Positions 1-5,421 are shown, counted from the first letter of the stretch. The stretch is 5,421 nt of DNA from Chloroflexota bacterium (GCA_005881295.1 VBHS01000084.1:1-5421); one strand, 5' to 3'. The notes: generated from the letters alone by a model not told the origin. Translations and numbers: made by a program.

Positions 1-1
1 C

Positions 2-1411
2 ACCATAGTACGCCACCCAGTGCCAGAATGGAGCGAATTTGACGCAGAAGACGTATGGGGAACAGTCCTTCAGAGCATTCAAGCTGCCGTTCAGCAGTGT
101 GATCGACCTGAACGCATCCATGCCATCTCAGTTGCTAGCATGGGGGAGTCAGCATTTCCCGTGGATGCCGGTGGAAACGTATTGCACGCTGCCATTGCCT
201 GGTATGACCAGCGTACAGTCGCGGAGGCACAGTGGTGGGAGAACATCGCCGGTCGAGAGCGCATCTTTACCATTACGGGACATATTCCACGCCCAACGTA
301 TGGCGTGAATAAACTGCTCTGGCTACGTAATCACGTTCCGCAGGTAGTGGAACGTATCCATCACTGGTTAAGCATTGAAGATTTTGTGTTGTGGAAGCTG
401 AGTGGGAGCTTTGCTACCGATTATAGCATTGCTTCACGCACTATGCTCTTTGATCAACGTACACTCACCTGGTCAGAACCACTCCTCGAGCAGGCAGGTC
501 TTCCTGCAGCGTGGTTCCCACCTGCCTTTCCCAGTGGAACCGCCATTGGTACCGTGAGCAAAGAAGTTGCTGAGCAGACCGGCTTACCACAACAGACAAT
601 TGTGAGTACAGGTGGACATGATCATCTCTGCGGCGCGCTAGCAGTAGGAGTGACACAGGCAGGCCATCTGCTGGAGTCAATAGGTACAGCTAGCGTTATC
701 ATGGCAGTCAGCGATGCATTTCGTCCCAGTCCCGAACTATTGGCGGCTGGCTGCAACAGTTATGCATATGTCGTACAGCATACCTACGTCACCCTTGGTG
801 CGTTGAACTCCGCCGGAGGTGCCCTTGAATGGATTGTTACATTGCTCTATGGTCAGGGAAAACAAGGGACCGTTTCCCAGGAGAACTATACCCAGGCACT
901 ACGTGAAGCCGCAGAGGTACCTCCTGGCGCCCGTGGTGCTATCATTTTGCCCTCCTTTCTTGGTTCCGGCACTCCATATGGAAAAAGCTCGGCGCGCGGC
1001 GCTATTCTTGGCCTGACACCGTCTCACAACCGTCCAGAACTGGTGCGGGCGCTGATAGAGGGTCTCGCTTTCTGGCTGCGCGATAATACGGAGATGCTCT
1101 GTAACCTGGGCATTGCACCACCTCACCCCGAAATCACTGTGATTGGCGGCACTACTCAAGCTACACTATTGTTACAGATCAAAGCGGAAATAACCGGTTG
1201 CCCGCTCAAAGTACCCCAAATTACTGAGGCAGCAGCAACAGGTGCAGCATTGCTCGCGGGCATGGGTGCGAATATATTTCGCTCAGGCGAGGAAGCAGCC
1301 TCTTCGGTCCGGCATACAGTTCAGATCTATGAGCCTGTTGCAGAGGCGGTCGAGATCTACAACACGATCTATGAGCAAACGTATCTGCCAGCCCGTCGCT
1401 TATTCATTTGA
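2..1411 (+). CDS. FGGY-family carbohydrate kinase (xylulokinase-like), 5' end cut by window edge
   Basis: ATP-dependent cytoplasmic sugar kinase; the substrate cannot be decided from sequence. The frame is open to the left edge, and residues before the GTG at base 20 (IVRHP) fit the family, so that GTG is unlikely to be the true start. About 30-40 N-terminal residues, including the DxGTT phosphate-binding motif, lie outside the window. Counting the GTG codon as residue 1, the FGGY N-domain runs to about 215, with the WYDQR sugar-binding motif at 61-65 and the GGHDH stretch at 198-202 whose Asp201 is the expected catalytic base. The C-domain follows: GTAS at 222-225, NSAGGALEW at 263-271, FLGSGTPY at 313-320, and the ATP-site GGTTQ at 376-380 (many relatives have GGGA or GGGS). 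EAAATGAALLA at 403-413 is the conserved C-terminal helix. The visible length matches a complete family member minus its N-terminus. It converges with the SCP2 gene. The family is firm; xylulose, fuculose or gluconate-type substrates all remain possible. Confidence 0.93.
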   Translation, partial: TIVRHPVPEWSEFDAEDVWGTVLQSIQAAVQQCDRPERIHAISVASMGESAFPVDAGGNVLHAAIAWYDQRTVAEAQWWENIAGRERIFTITGHIPRPTYGVNKLLWLRNHVPQVVERIHHWLSIEDFVLWKLSGSFATDYSIASRTMLFDQRTLTWSEPLLEQAGLPAAWFPPAFPSGTAIGTVSKEVAEQTGLPQQTIVSTGGHDHLCGALAVGVTQAGHLLESIGTASVIMAVSDAFRPSPELLAAGCNSYAYVVQHTYVTLGALNSAGGALEWIVTLLYGQGKQGTVSQENYTQALREAAEVPPGARGAIILPSFLGSGTPYGKSSARGAILGLTPSHNRPELVRALIEGLAFWLRDNTEMLCNLGIAPPHPEITVIGGTTQATLLLQIKAEITGCPLKVPQITEAAATGAALLAGMGANIFRSGEEAASSVRHTVQIYEPVAEAVEIYNTIYEQTYLPARRLFI

Positions 1412-1454
1412 GATATCTGCGTGTGTTATCGCACATCATACCAAATAACGGTGA

Positions 1455-1477
1455 CATAATCAGACAAGCTGATCATG
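1455..1477. terminator. Hairpin between convergent genes, possible weak terminator
   Basis: An inverted repeat of two 9-base arms (CATAATCAG / CTGATCATG) flanks a 5-base loop between the 3' ends of the kinase and SCP2 genes. Read on the minus strand, the single mismatch becomes a G-U wobble, giving a fully paired 9-bp stem downstream of SCP2. Neither strand has a U-run after the stem, so this is not a canonical intrinsic terminator. Its position between converging genes is the main reason to list it. Confidence 0.3.
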
Positions 1478-1523
1478 AACAGTAAGCCTTTGGAGAGTAG
1501 TATGTCAATCCATCAATCAGTAC

Positions 1524-1850
1524 TCACAACAATTTCTGCAATTTCGCGAGATCCTCCATTTTACCAGAGACTTTGAGCTTACGGGTAATCAAGGCAAGCT
1601 GCGGATTCACGGTCCCATCAAGTATGCCGGCCAGCGTATCACTGCTGGTAGTGAAAGTTATATCCGGCTGAGGAAGTGTCTCTTCTGTCAGTGTAGCACT
1701 TCCATCTTGAGCAATGCTCAACACAAAATTACGCCGAAGATCAGTAATAATGAACTGAATAGTTCTGGCAAAGCCCCGAAAGGCTTCCCGCGTTTCGGGA
1801 AGCTCAAAGTGGGCACGGATACGCTCTAAATACGGAACAATATCAGCCAT
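1524..1850 (-). CDS. SCP2 sterol-carrier (sterol-binding) domain protein
   Basis: A 108-residue cytoplasmic protein consisting of one SCP2 domain, a fold with a hydrophobic tunnel that binds lipids or acyl-CoA. The recognisable core is the FVLSIAQDGSATL strand pair near residues 42-54, PDITFTTSSDTLAGILDG at about 62-79, and the C-terminal NPQLALITRKLKVSGKMEDL at about 82-101. The last matches the family's NPQxAFxxGKLKVSGD signature closely, with TRK in place of the usual TGK. The length is normal for a stand-alone bacterial SCP2 protein. ATG at 1848-1850 is preceded by AAGGA with six bases of spacing, which supports this start. No enzyme gene is fused or adjacent in the same direction, so the ligand is unknown; bacterial members are usually annotated only as lipid-binding. 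An in-frame 16-codon ORF ends just upstream. Confidence 0.9.
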   Translation of the reverse strand: MADIVPYLERIRAHFELPETREAFRGFARTIQFIITDLRRNFVLSIAQDGSATLTEETLPQPDITFTTSSDTLAGILDGTVNPQLALITRKLKVSGKMEDLAKLQKLL

Positions 1851-1856
1851 ACGAAT

Positions 1857-1861
1857 TCCTT
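1857..1861 (-). promoter_or_regulatory. Ribosome binding site of the SCP2 gene
   Basis: AAGGA on the minus strand, six bases before the SCP2 ATG. Its first two bases also lie within the TAA stop codon (1860-1862) of the upstream 16-codon ORF. Ribosomes finishing the leader would therefore release on the SCP2 initiation site. Confidence 0.7.
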
Positions 1862-1910
1862 ATGCTGGATTGATGAAGTGTGGTAGATAGGCTTGCTGGG
1901 TCGTCGCCAT
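1860..1910 (-). CDS. Possible 16-codon leader ORF upstream of SCP2
   Basis: Starts at ATG 1908-1910 and encodes MATTQQAYLPHFINPA before a TAA. It has the best Shine-Dalgarno in the region, GGGAGGAG at 1916-1923, with about seven bases between GGAGG and the ATG. The ORF is in the same frame as SCP2, 20 codons upstream of its ATG, and only the TAA separates them. It could be a translated leader peptide coupled to SCP2, or the former N-terminus of a longer SCP2 protein cut by a nonsense change. I do not recognise the peptide and see no run of one amino acid that would suggest classical attenuation. A second ATG at 1913-1915 in another frame is too close to the Shine-Dalgarno to be preferred. Confidence 0.45.
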   Translation of the reverse strand: MATTQQAYLPHFINPA

Positions 1911-1915
1911 TTCAT

Positions 1916-1923
1916 CTCCTCCC
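1916..1923 (-). promoter_or_regulatory. Strong Shine-Dalgarno of the leader ORF
   Basis: GGGAGGAG on the minus strand, near-perfect complement to the 16S rRNA tail and well spaced from ATG 1908-1910. It is much stronger than the site directly in front of SCP2. Immediately upstream in the transcript lies a 5-bp hairpin, arms CTTGC and GCAAG at 1923-1938, whose loop region contains CTCC that could instead pair with the GGAG. Confidence 0.6.
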
Positions 1924-1956
1924 TTGCAATGGAGCAAGTATATCGACCTCGTATGA

Positions 1957-1983
1957 AAAAGTATAGCAGAAACTGCGGCTTTT
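1957..1983. promoter_or_regulatory. Interrupted palindrome, candidate operator in the divergent region
   Basis: A dyad with outer arms AAAAG / CTTTT and inner arms GCAG / CTGC around a central AAA. The spacers are unequal (four and two bases), so the symmetry is imperfect. It overlaps the candidate SCP2 -10 element, which would suit a repressor site, and lies in the region shared with the oxidoreductase gene. A chance palindrome cannot be excluded from one sequence. Confidence 0.25.
1960..1968 (-). promoter_or_regulatory. Candidate extended -10 promoter for the leader/SCP2 transcript
   Basis: On the minus strand the sequence reads TGCTATACT, an extended -10 element (TGn followed by TATACT, five of six matches to TATAAT). 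No convincing -35 hexamer lies 16-18 bases upstream, which extended -10 promoters can tolerate. Transcription would begin near 1953 and give a leader of about 40 bases before the 16-codon ORF. Confidence 0.4.
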
Positions 1984-2128
1984 AGCATACTGTATAAACC
2001 TTAACCCAACTTTGGTACTTTTCTACCAACCTGAGCTCGATCTATGCGAATATGAAAGAGAAGCTATCGTACAATCGCAAGTGTATAACGATGTGTCAAT
2101 TGCATTCAACATAGTTCGTGGTGTAAAC

Positions 2129-3880
2129 ATGCATAATACATTAGAGTGGGCAGATATCGTCATTGTAGGAAATGGTATCGCCGGCCTTACGACGGCTGTC
2201 GAGGCTCGCCGCTTCGCACCCGATACACGTATAGCTATTATTACCGAGCAGTGCCATCCAACCATCAATACCCCTGCGCTCAAACAATTTGCTATCGGGA
2301 GGCTCACACAGGAACACCTCCTGGCTTACCCTGCGGGAACCGAACGTACCCAACGCATTCGTATGGTCAATGCACGAGTTGAGGAGATCAACGCTCAGGA
2401 TAAGTTTCTTGGTTTACGTGGTGGTTATACCTTTGGTTATGGCTCGCTCATCATTGCAACCGGTAGCCGTCCGAATGGACTACCCGCACACCTCCCTGGA
2501 CGTGAATTCGATGGGGTACTCACCCTTCACCGTTTACAGGACTACCTGGATTTGCTAAGACGCCTTGATGGGGTTGAATCAGCGGTGGTGATTGGAGGGG
2601 GTGCGCACGCTATCGAGACAGTGATGAGCCTCTTACACCACGGAGTCGAAGTCAGCTGGCTGATACGCGGCAAATCCTTCTTGTCGCATATGCTTGATCA
2701 TACCGCATCTGAAATGATATTGGAAAACACGCGTAACGCTGGTGCAAAAATTGCATTGAAGACTGAGCTTAGTGGAATTGTTGGCAGAGTGGGTTCCGTC
2801 GTTGGTGTGATAACTAACCACGATAAAATGATTCCTTGTCAGTTGGTGCTGGTGTGTACCGGTACATCTCCCGTCACTACCCTCGCTGAGCACTGTACTT
2901 CCCCCATGATGCACGGCTCTGGCATATATGTCGATGATCAGTTTCGCACCAGTGTGCGCGACATTTATGCAGTCGGTGATGTCGCCGCACGCAAAGATCC
3001 TCAGACGGGTGTATATGAGACGCGGGCCCAGTGGTATTCCGCAGTGTTACAAGGTCGCTCAGCCGCAGCAGTAGTGACAGGACATCATGAATTAGCTACT
3101 CAATCTATGGGGGTTCCCTGGCACGCCACTCATGTAGCGGATCTTTATATGTTAACGGTAGGTAATCCCCTTCGTATGTTGGAAGGGGCTACGATTGTCA
3201 CCGATCATAGTAAAAATAAATATTGTCGCATGACTGTCATAGGTGACAGATTGGTAGGCTACCTCTCAATTGGGACTGCACAACCAGACAGTTTGGCCAT
3301 TAAAAGCATCATTGATGAGGGCCTTTCAATTCGTCGCATCAAAAAAGCCTTGCTCAAAGGAGAATTCGATGCTCGAAAATACTTCTCCCAAAGGAGATCA
3401 CAGGCCGCTCTGGACATGGTCACTTCAGGCAAAATACCTGTCGTGAAACCCATCTCTTATCCTATGGCACCTGTTCGATCATTCCCTGTTGTAGCTCATC
3501 ACCCGTCTCATGCGCCAATCATTGCTGCCCAATACGGCCCGGCCGTACACTCATCAACTACGTCAGTTTCCACTGTAAGTGCTATTGCGAATATGAAAAC
3601 CCTCCACGCGGAAACGTTCGATACATCGCTTGTTGTACTCTCGTCCCTCGCTGATCAACCGACCATGCATGATTTGGAAAGAGATACGAGGCCTTCAACA
3701 GGGAATATAGCAGTACCTTCAAGAAAGGATATTGAGTCCATGTTGTTGCCACTCCCTTCACGCACTGTCACACGCAGTCTCTGGTCCTACAGTGATAAAA
3801 CGCCCGCGGTAAAAGCTCGTAAGTCTTCTTTCCCACCTCCAGAGCAGAGACAATCAGAGAAAACCAACTTTCTATTATGA
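2129..3880 (+). CDS. NAD(P)H/FAD-dependent oxidoreductase with long C-terminal tail
   Basis: A flavoprotein of the pyridine nucleotide-disulfide oxidoreductase superfamily, nearest in layout to rubredoxin or nitrite reductase (NirB-type) flavin domains. It likely takes electrons from NAD(P)H and passes them to a carrier. From ATG 2129 it has 583 residues. The FAD Rossmann motif VGNGIAGL is at 13-20, preceded by the strand ADIVI. LIIATGSRPN is at 107-116, the NAD(P) Rossmann strand plus GGGAHAIE at 153-163, and the second FAD contact IYAVGDVA at 279-286. A reductase-type C-terminal domain follows to about 438. There is no CxxxxC redox disulfide, so it is not a thiol reductase. Residues 440-583 form a Pro/Ser/Thr-rich tail of no known domain, absent from normal relatives of about 400-450 residues. 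ATG 2129 places the Rossmann motif at the usual distance from the N-terminus, but it lacks a clear ribosome site; TTG 2012 would add 39 unfamiliar residues. Its stop overlaps the next ORF, and the iron-sulfur protein follows. Confidence 0.88.
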   Translation: MHNTLEWADIVIVGNGIAGLTTAVEARRFAPDTRIAIITEQCHPTINTPALKQFAIGRLTQEHLLAYPAGTERTQRIRMVNARVEEINAQDKFLGLRGGYTFGYGSLIIATGSRPNGLPAHLPGREFDGVLTLHRLQDYLDLLRRLDGVESAVVIGGGAHAIETVMSLLHHGVEVSWLIRGKSFLSHMLDHTASEMILENTRNAGAKIALKTELSGIVGRVGSVVGVITNHDKMIPCQLVLVCTGTSPVTTLAEHCTSPMMHGSGIYVDDQFRTSVRDIYAVGDVAARKDPQTGVYETRAQWYSAVLQGRSAAAVVTGHHELATQSMGVPWHATHVADLYMLTVGNPLRMLEGATIVTDHSKNKYCRMTVIGDRLVGYLSIGTAQPDSLAIKSIIDEGLSIRRIKKALLKGEFDARKYFSQRRSQAALDMVTSGKIPVVKPISYPMAPVRSFPVVAHHPSHAPIIAAQYGPAVHSSTTSVSTVSAIANMKTLHAETFDTSLVVLSSLADQPTMHDLERDTRPSTGNIAVPSRKDIESMLLPLPSRTVTRSLWSYSDKTPAVKARKSSFPPPEQRQSEKTNFLL

Positions 3881-3942
3881 ACATATTGCCAGCAATAAAC
3901 ACAAAAGACTCTATTGTGGGAAAAGTGAGTGTGCCGCTATGA
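3877..3942 (+). CDS. Possible 21-codon ORF linking the oxidoreductase and ferredoxin genes
   Basis: Its ATG overlaps the oxidoreductase TGA (ATGA at 3877-3880), and its own TGA overlaps the ferredoxin ATG (ATGA at 3939-3942). The peptide begins MNILPAINTK and ends KVSVPL; it has no Cys and no hydrophobic helix. No Shine-Dalgarno precedes it, so it would depend on ribosomes terminating at the oxidoreductase. The double overlap is the classic geometry of translational coupling and would carry ribosomes across the 58-base gap to the ferredoxin start, which itself has only a weak ribosome site. An ORF this short can arise by chance, and the peptide matches nothing I recognise. Confidence 0.35.
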   Translation: MNILPAINTKDSIVGKVSVPL

Positions 3943-4229
3943 AATCGACTCTCCTCCATAAAACTGCTCCACAGGTGGCCCAGGAAATACATGCCTGTAT
4001 TGGTTGTAATGAGTGCTTACTGGCGTGCCCTGCATTGGCTGAAACTATTTCCATTGATGTATTGAACCGCGAAACGCTTTCAGGCGCCATTTCCACTCCG
4101 GTAGCACGTTTTGCCCGCTCATGTTATCAATGTGGAGCCTGTGTTGCGCCCTGTCCGGTAGGATTACACCGCGATGCAATGATCATGTGGATCAAAGTGC
4201 GCCTGATGCGTTCTGAGAGAGGAGGATAA
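3939..4229 (+). CDS. Two-[4Fe-4S] ferredoxin-like electron carrier (HdrC/GlpC-like)
   Basis: A 96-residue soluble iron-sulfur protein expected to carry single electrons in the cytoplasm. Two complete CxxCxxCxxxCP motifs are present: Cys20, 23, 26 and 30, and Cys62, 65, 68 and 72. They are about 31 residues apart, wider than in clostridial 2[4Fe-4S] ferredoxins and typical of the iron-sulfur subunits of HdrC, GlpC and succinate dehydrogenase-like complexes. The segment after the second motif (PVGLHRDAMIMWIKVRL) resembles the helix following the clusters in HdrC-type proteins. It sits between the flavoprotein and the membrane cytochrome, so the natural reading is that it shuttles electrons between them. 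ATG 3939 has a weak upstream AAGTGAG. The last codons contain a strong Shine-Dalgarno for the next gene, and the frame continues open past the TAA. All eight ligands are intact; the partner proteins are inferred from position. Confidence 0.88.
   Translation: MKSTLLHKTAPQVAQEIHACIGCNECLLACPALAETISIDVLNRETLSGAISTPVARFARSCYQCGACVAPCPVGLHRDAMIMWIKVRLMRSERGG
4215..4226 (+). promoter_or_regulatory. Strong Shine-Dalgarno at the ferredoxin stop, without a normal start codon after it
   Basis: GAGAGAGGAGGA, containing AGGAGG at 4220-4225, lies in the last ferredoxin codons just before the TAA. It is placed to start the membrane protein, yet the next codons in that frame (AGT CAA TCC) include no ATG, GTG or TTG for 29 codons. 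Confidence 0.65.
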
Positions 4230-4316
4230 AGTCAATCCGGTTACGATACTACACCCGATAGTTGGGCTGGACTTGGTTATGCGACCTCTGGGACAATATT
4301 TTTAATCCTTGCTGCG

Positions 4317-5042
4317 GTGTTGTATAGCATACGGCGCCGTCTGCGAAAGCGGGCTATAGGTCAACTCAATGCTTCCTTGCACTGGCATGTGCTGCTAGCA
4401 ATAGTGGGGCTGATCGTGCTCTTCATGCACGCTTTCGGTCATTTTGCGATGATCTCGGGTACATTTGCGCTCTATAGCATGGTCGCCCTGACGATAAGTG
4501 GTTTTGTCGGACGTATCCTGGATCATGTGATGCCTCGCTTGATCGCCCGTGAGGTAGATAAGGTACTCACTATGCAGGGGGATGATGGCGTTGAATCGAC
4601 CTCACAGAAGCTGCAGGCAGTCGTAGTGCATAACACGCAGGAGAATAGAGGTATCATAGTGAGTCAATCTCAAGCACCCATCCCAATGCCAGGCAGCCTT
4701 CCCTTTACCACGAATGGCCAATCATTGGGTGCCTCGTGGGACCTGGCGTATATATCGCTGGAACCAACTCAGCAAGAATTGGATCAAAACGCTCCCCATT
4801 ATCGTTTCATTCCTGACAAGAAAAGCGCGCTCAACCGTCCAGGAGCGCTCATGCCTGGAGCTGAGGAGCATCTCTTAGCATTGCAAGATATGCAGCTCGC
4901 CATGCGACGAGAGCAGTTCTTCCGCTATATCATTCGCTACTGGCGTGTTCTGCATATCTTGCTTGCTTTCATTACCATTGGCCTGGTAACCTGGCATATC
5001 ATTTTTGCTTCCACAATACTGTGGCCGCGCTTCTTTCATTAG
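4317..5042 (+). CDS. Membrane cytochrome b-like protein with two predicted heme sites
   Basis: An integral inner-membrane protein, probably the membrane electron-transfer subunit of the cluster. From GTG 4317 (241 residues) helices lie at about 22-43, 46-65 and 209-234, with a hydrophilic loop of some 135 residues between the last two. His24 and His38 on the first of these, and His213 and His227 on the last, are each 14 residues apart, the spacing of bis-histidine di-heme b cytochromes. The basic RRRLRKR at 6-12 marks the cytoplasmic side. His24/His213 then fall near the inside and His38/His227 near the outside, so two stacked hemes could span the membrane. The GTG start is doubtful: it has no ribosome site and cuts a hydrophobic helix in half. 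The frame is open upstream to the ferredoxin TAA, and reads as a plausible N-terminus (SQSGYDTTPDSWAGLGY) plus that helix, giving four helices. I do not recognise a named family; a cytochrome b561- or NarI-like protein is the alternative. Confidence 0.8.
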   Translation: MLYSIRRRLRKRAIGQLNASLHWHVLLAIVGLIVLFMHAFGHFAMISGTFALYSMVALTISGFVGRILDHVMPRLIAREVDKVLTMQGDDGVESTSQKLQAVVVHNTQENRGIIVSQSQAPIPMPGSLPFTTNGQSLGASWDLAYISLEPTQQELDQNAPHYRFIPDKKSALNRPGALMPGAEEHLLALQDMQLAMRREQFFRYIIRYWRVLHILLAFITIGLVTWHIIFASTILWPRFFH

Positions 5043-5057
5043 TCCAACGATGGTTGC

Positions 5058-5420
5058 TTAGGGATTGCCACTCGCGGGACATTTGATCTGCACCTGCCTC
5101 GTATTAGCGTCAAACGCAAAAGTACAGGGTTGCCCATTAATATTTGTTGTTCCTGTGCAGCCCGTCAAGACAGTGCCATTGATTACACAATTAGGTGATG
5201 TATCCCCTTGACCTTGCCCTCCATTTTTCACTCCATTGATGCTTCCATCTATAGCTATTCCGTTGGCATCTTTCGTCACAGTAATGGGGTCTGGCTGCTT
5301 GAGCAATCCAAGACAGTTCAAGCCGTTTTCTTCGTAGCTAGTGACATATCGTTGCTCAAGGAAGGTGAGCAGCGAATTGGCAACAGCCACATCAGGCGAT
5401 GGGCTGGCTAGTGTGAACCG
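5058..5420 (-). CDS. C-terminal part of a Cys-containing, probably exported protein of unknown function
   Basis: The frame is open to the right edge; the GTG at 5388-5390 is only an internal possibility, since ten more residues (RFTLASPSPD) read upstream. The visible 121 residues begin with a short Ser/Pro/Asp stretch of the kind that links a signal peptide or lipobox to a domain. A predicted helix (VANSLLTFLEQRYVTSYEEN) follows, and then a strand- and Gly/Asn/Thr-rich region. Five cysteines (in NCLG, PNCV, GCTG, QPCT and IKCP) could form disulfides in an exported protein. No signal peptide is visible because the N-terminus is outside the window. It converges on the cytochrome gene with 15 bases between stop codons and no intrinsic terminator in the gap. 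I do not recognise the family. Confidence 0.65.
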   Translation of the reverse strand, partial: RFTLASPSPDVAVANSLLTFLEQRYVTSYEENGLNCLGLLKQPDPITVTKDANGIAIDGSINGVKNGGQGQGDTSPNCVINGTVLTGCTGTTNINGQPCTFAFDANTRQVQIKCPASGNP

Positions 5421-5421
5421 C

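Larger units (their letters stand above)
1851..2128. other. Divergent intergenic region between SCP2 and the redox cluster
   Basis: This stretch carries the SCP2 leader, its candidate promoter and the palindrome described separately. For the rightward gene there is only weak promoter evidence: TATAAA at 1993-1998 and TACAAT at 2070-2075, neither with a recognisable -35. From 1967 the oxidoreductase frame stays open with no stop, and includes TTG at 2012 and GTG at 2081 and 2093. The encoded residues do not resemble the family and none of these codons has a Shine-Dalgarno. Confidence 0.5.

Noticed and set aside
91..1159. Several opposite-strand and offset open frames of 60-90 codons inside the kinase gene
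   Set aside because: The kinase frame is clearly coding with conserved motifs along its length; the others have no domain resemblance and no ribosome sites.
1426..1441. TGTG...CACA hairpin just after the kinase stop as a terminator
   Set aside because: The stem is 4 bp with no extension and no U-run, below what I would call a terminator.
1861..1915. Second ATG at 1913-1915 (minus strand) as the leader start
   Set aside because: It is only two bases from the GGAGG core, too close for good initiation, and its frame runs into SCP2 out of phase.
2012..2128. TTG start at 2012 giving the oxidoreductase 39 more residues
   Set aside because: No ribosome site precedes it, the extra residues do not resemble the family, and ATG 2129 puts the FAD Rossmann motif at the normal distance from the N-terminus.
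4972..4989. Perfect 6-bp inverted repeat TTACCA / TGGTAA
   Set aside because: It lies inside the last transmembrane helix of the cytochrome gene with no U-run on either strand, so chance within coding sequence is the simplest explanation.
5011..5024. CCACA / TGTGG hairpin near the end of the cytochrome gene, considered as a terminator for the convergent gene
   Set aside because: The stem is only 5 bp, sits within coding sequence, and no U-run follows it on the minus strand.

Overview
The window looks like an ordinary chromosomal segment from a free-living bacterium of roughly balanced base composition. The mix of genes is an FGGY sugar kinase, a lone SCP2 sterol-carrier protein, a multi-gene flavin/iron-sulfur/cytochrome b cluster, and a secreted protein of unknown function. 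It reminds me of Ktedonobacteria (Chloroflexota), but this is a family-resemblance guess with no marker gene behind it. I saw no mobile element, CRISPR array, tRNA or rRNA.

Layout, left to right. (1) Bases 2-1411 (+) hold the C-terminal nine tenths of an FGGY-family carbohydrate kinase cut by the left edge. (2) It converges on a small SCP2-domain protein (1524-1850, -). That gene has a leader with a strong Shine-Dalgarno and a 16-codon open reading frame, in the same frame as SCP2 and ending at SCP2's own ribosome site. (3) A 278-base divergent intergenic region separates it from a rightward cluster. (4) The cluster encodes an NAD(P)H/FAD oxidoreductase with a long disordered tail (2129-3880), a possible 21-codon ORF joined by ATGA overlaps on both sides (3877-3942), a two-[4Fe-4S] ferredoxin (3939-4229), and a membrane protein (4317-5042, probably starting further upstream). 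(5) A convergent gene (5058 to the right edge, -) encodes the end of a Cys-containing, probably exported protein.

The most interesting unit is the cluster at 2129-5042. The membrane protein has two histidine pairs, each 14 residues apart, on two predicted helices. With the positive-inside rule they stack as an inner and an outer b-type heme. Together the three proteins look like a relay from NAD(P)H through FAD and two iron-sulfur clusters to transmembrane hemes, and then to quinone or an external acceptor. The electron donor, acceptor and purpose are not shown by the sequence. The membrane gene also has an odd beginning. A textbook Shine-Dalgarno sits at the ferredoxin stop, and a hydrophobic first helix is readable in frame after it, but no ATG, GTG or TTG is present until the end of that helix.
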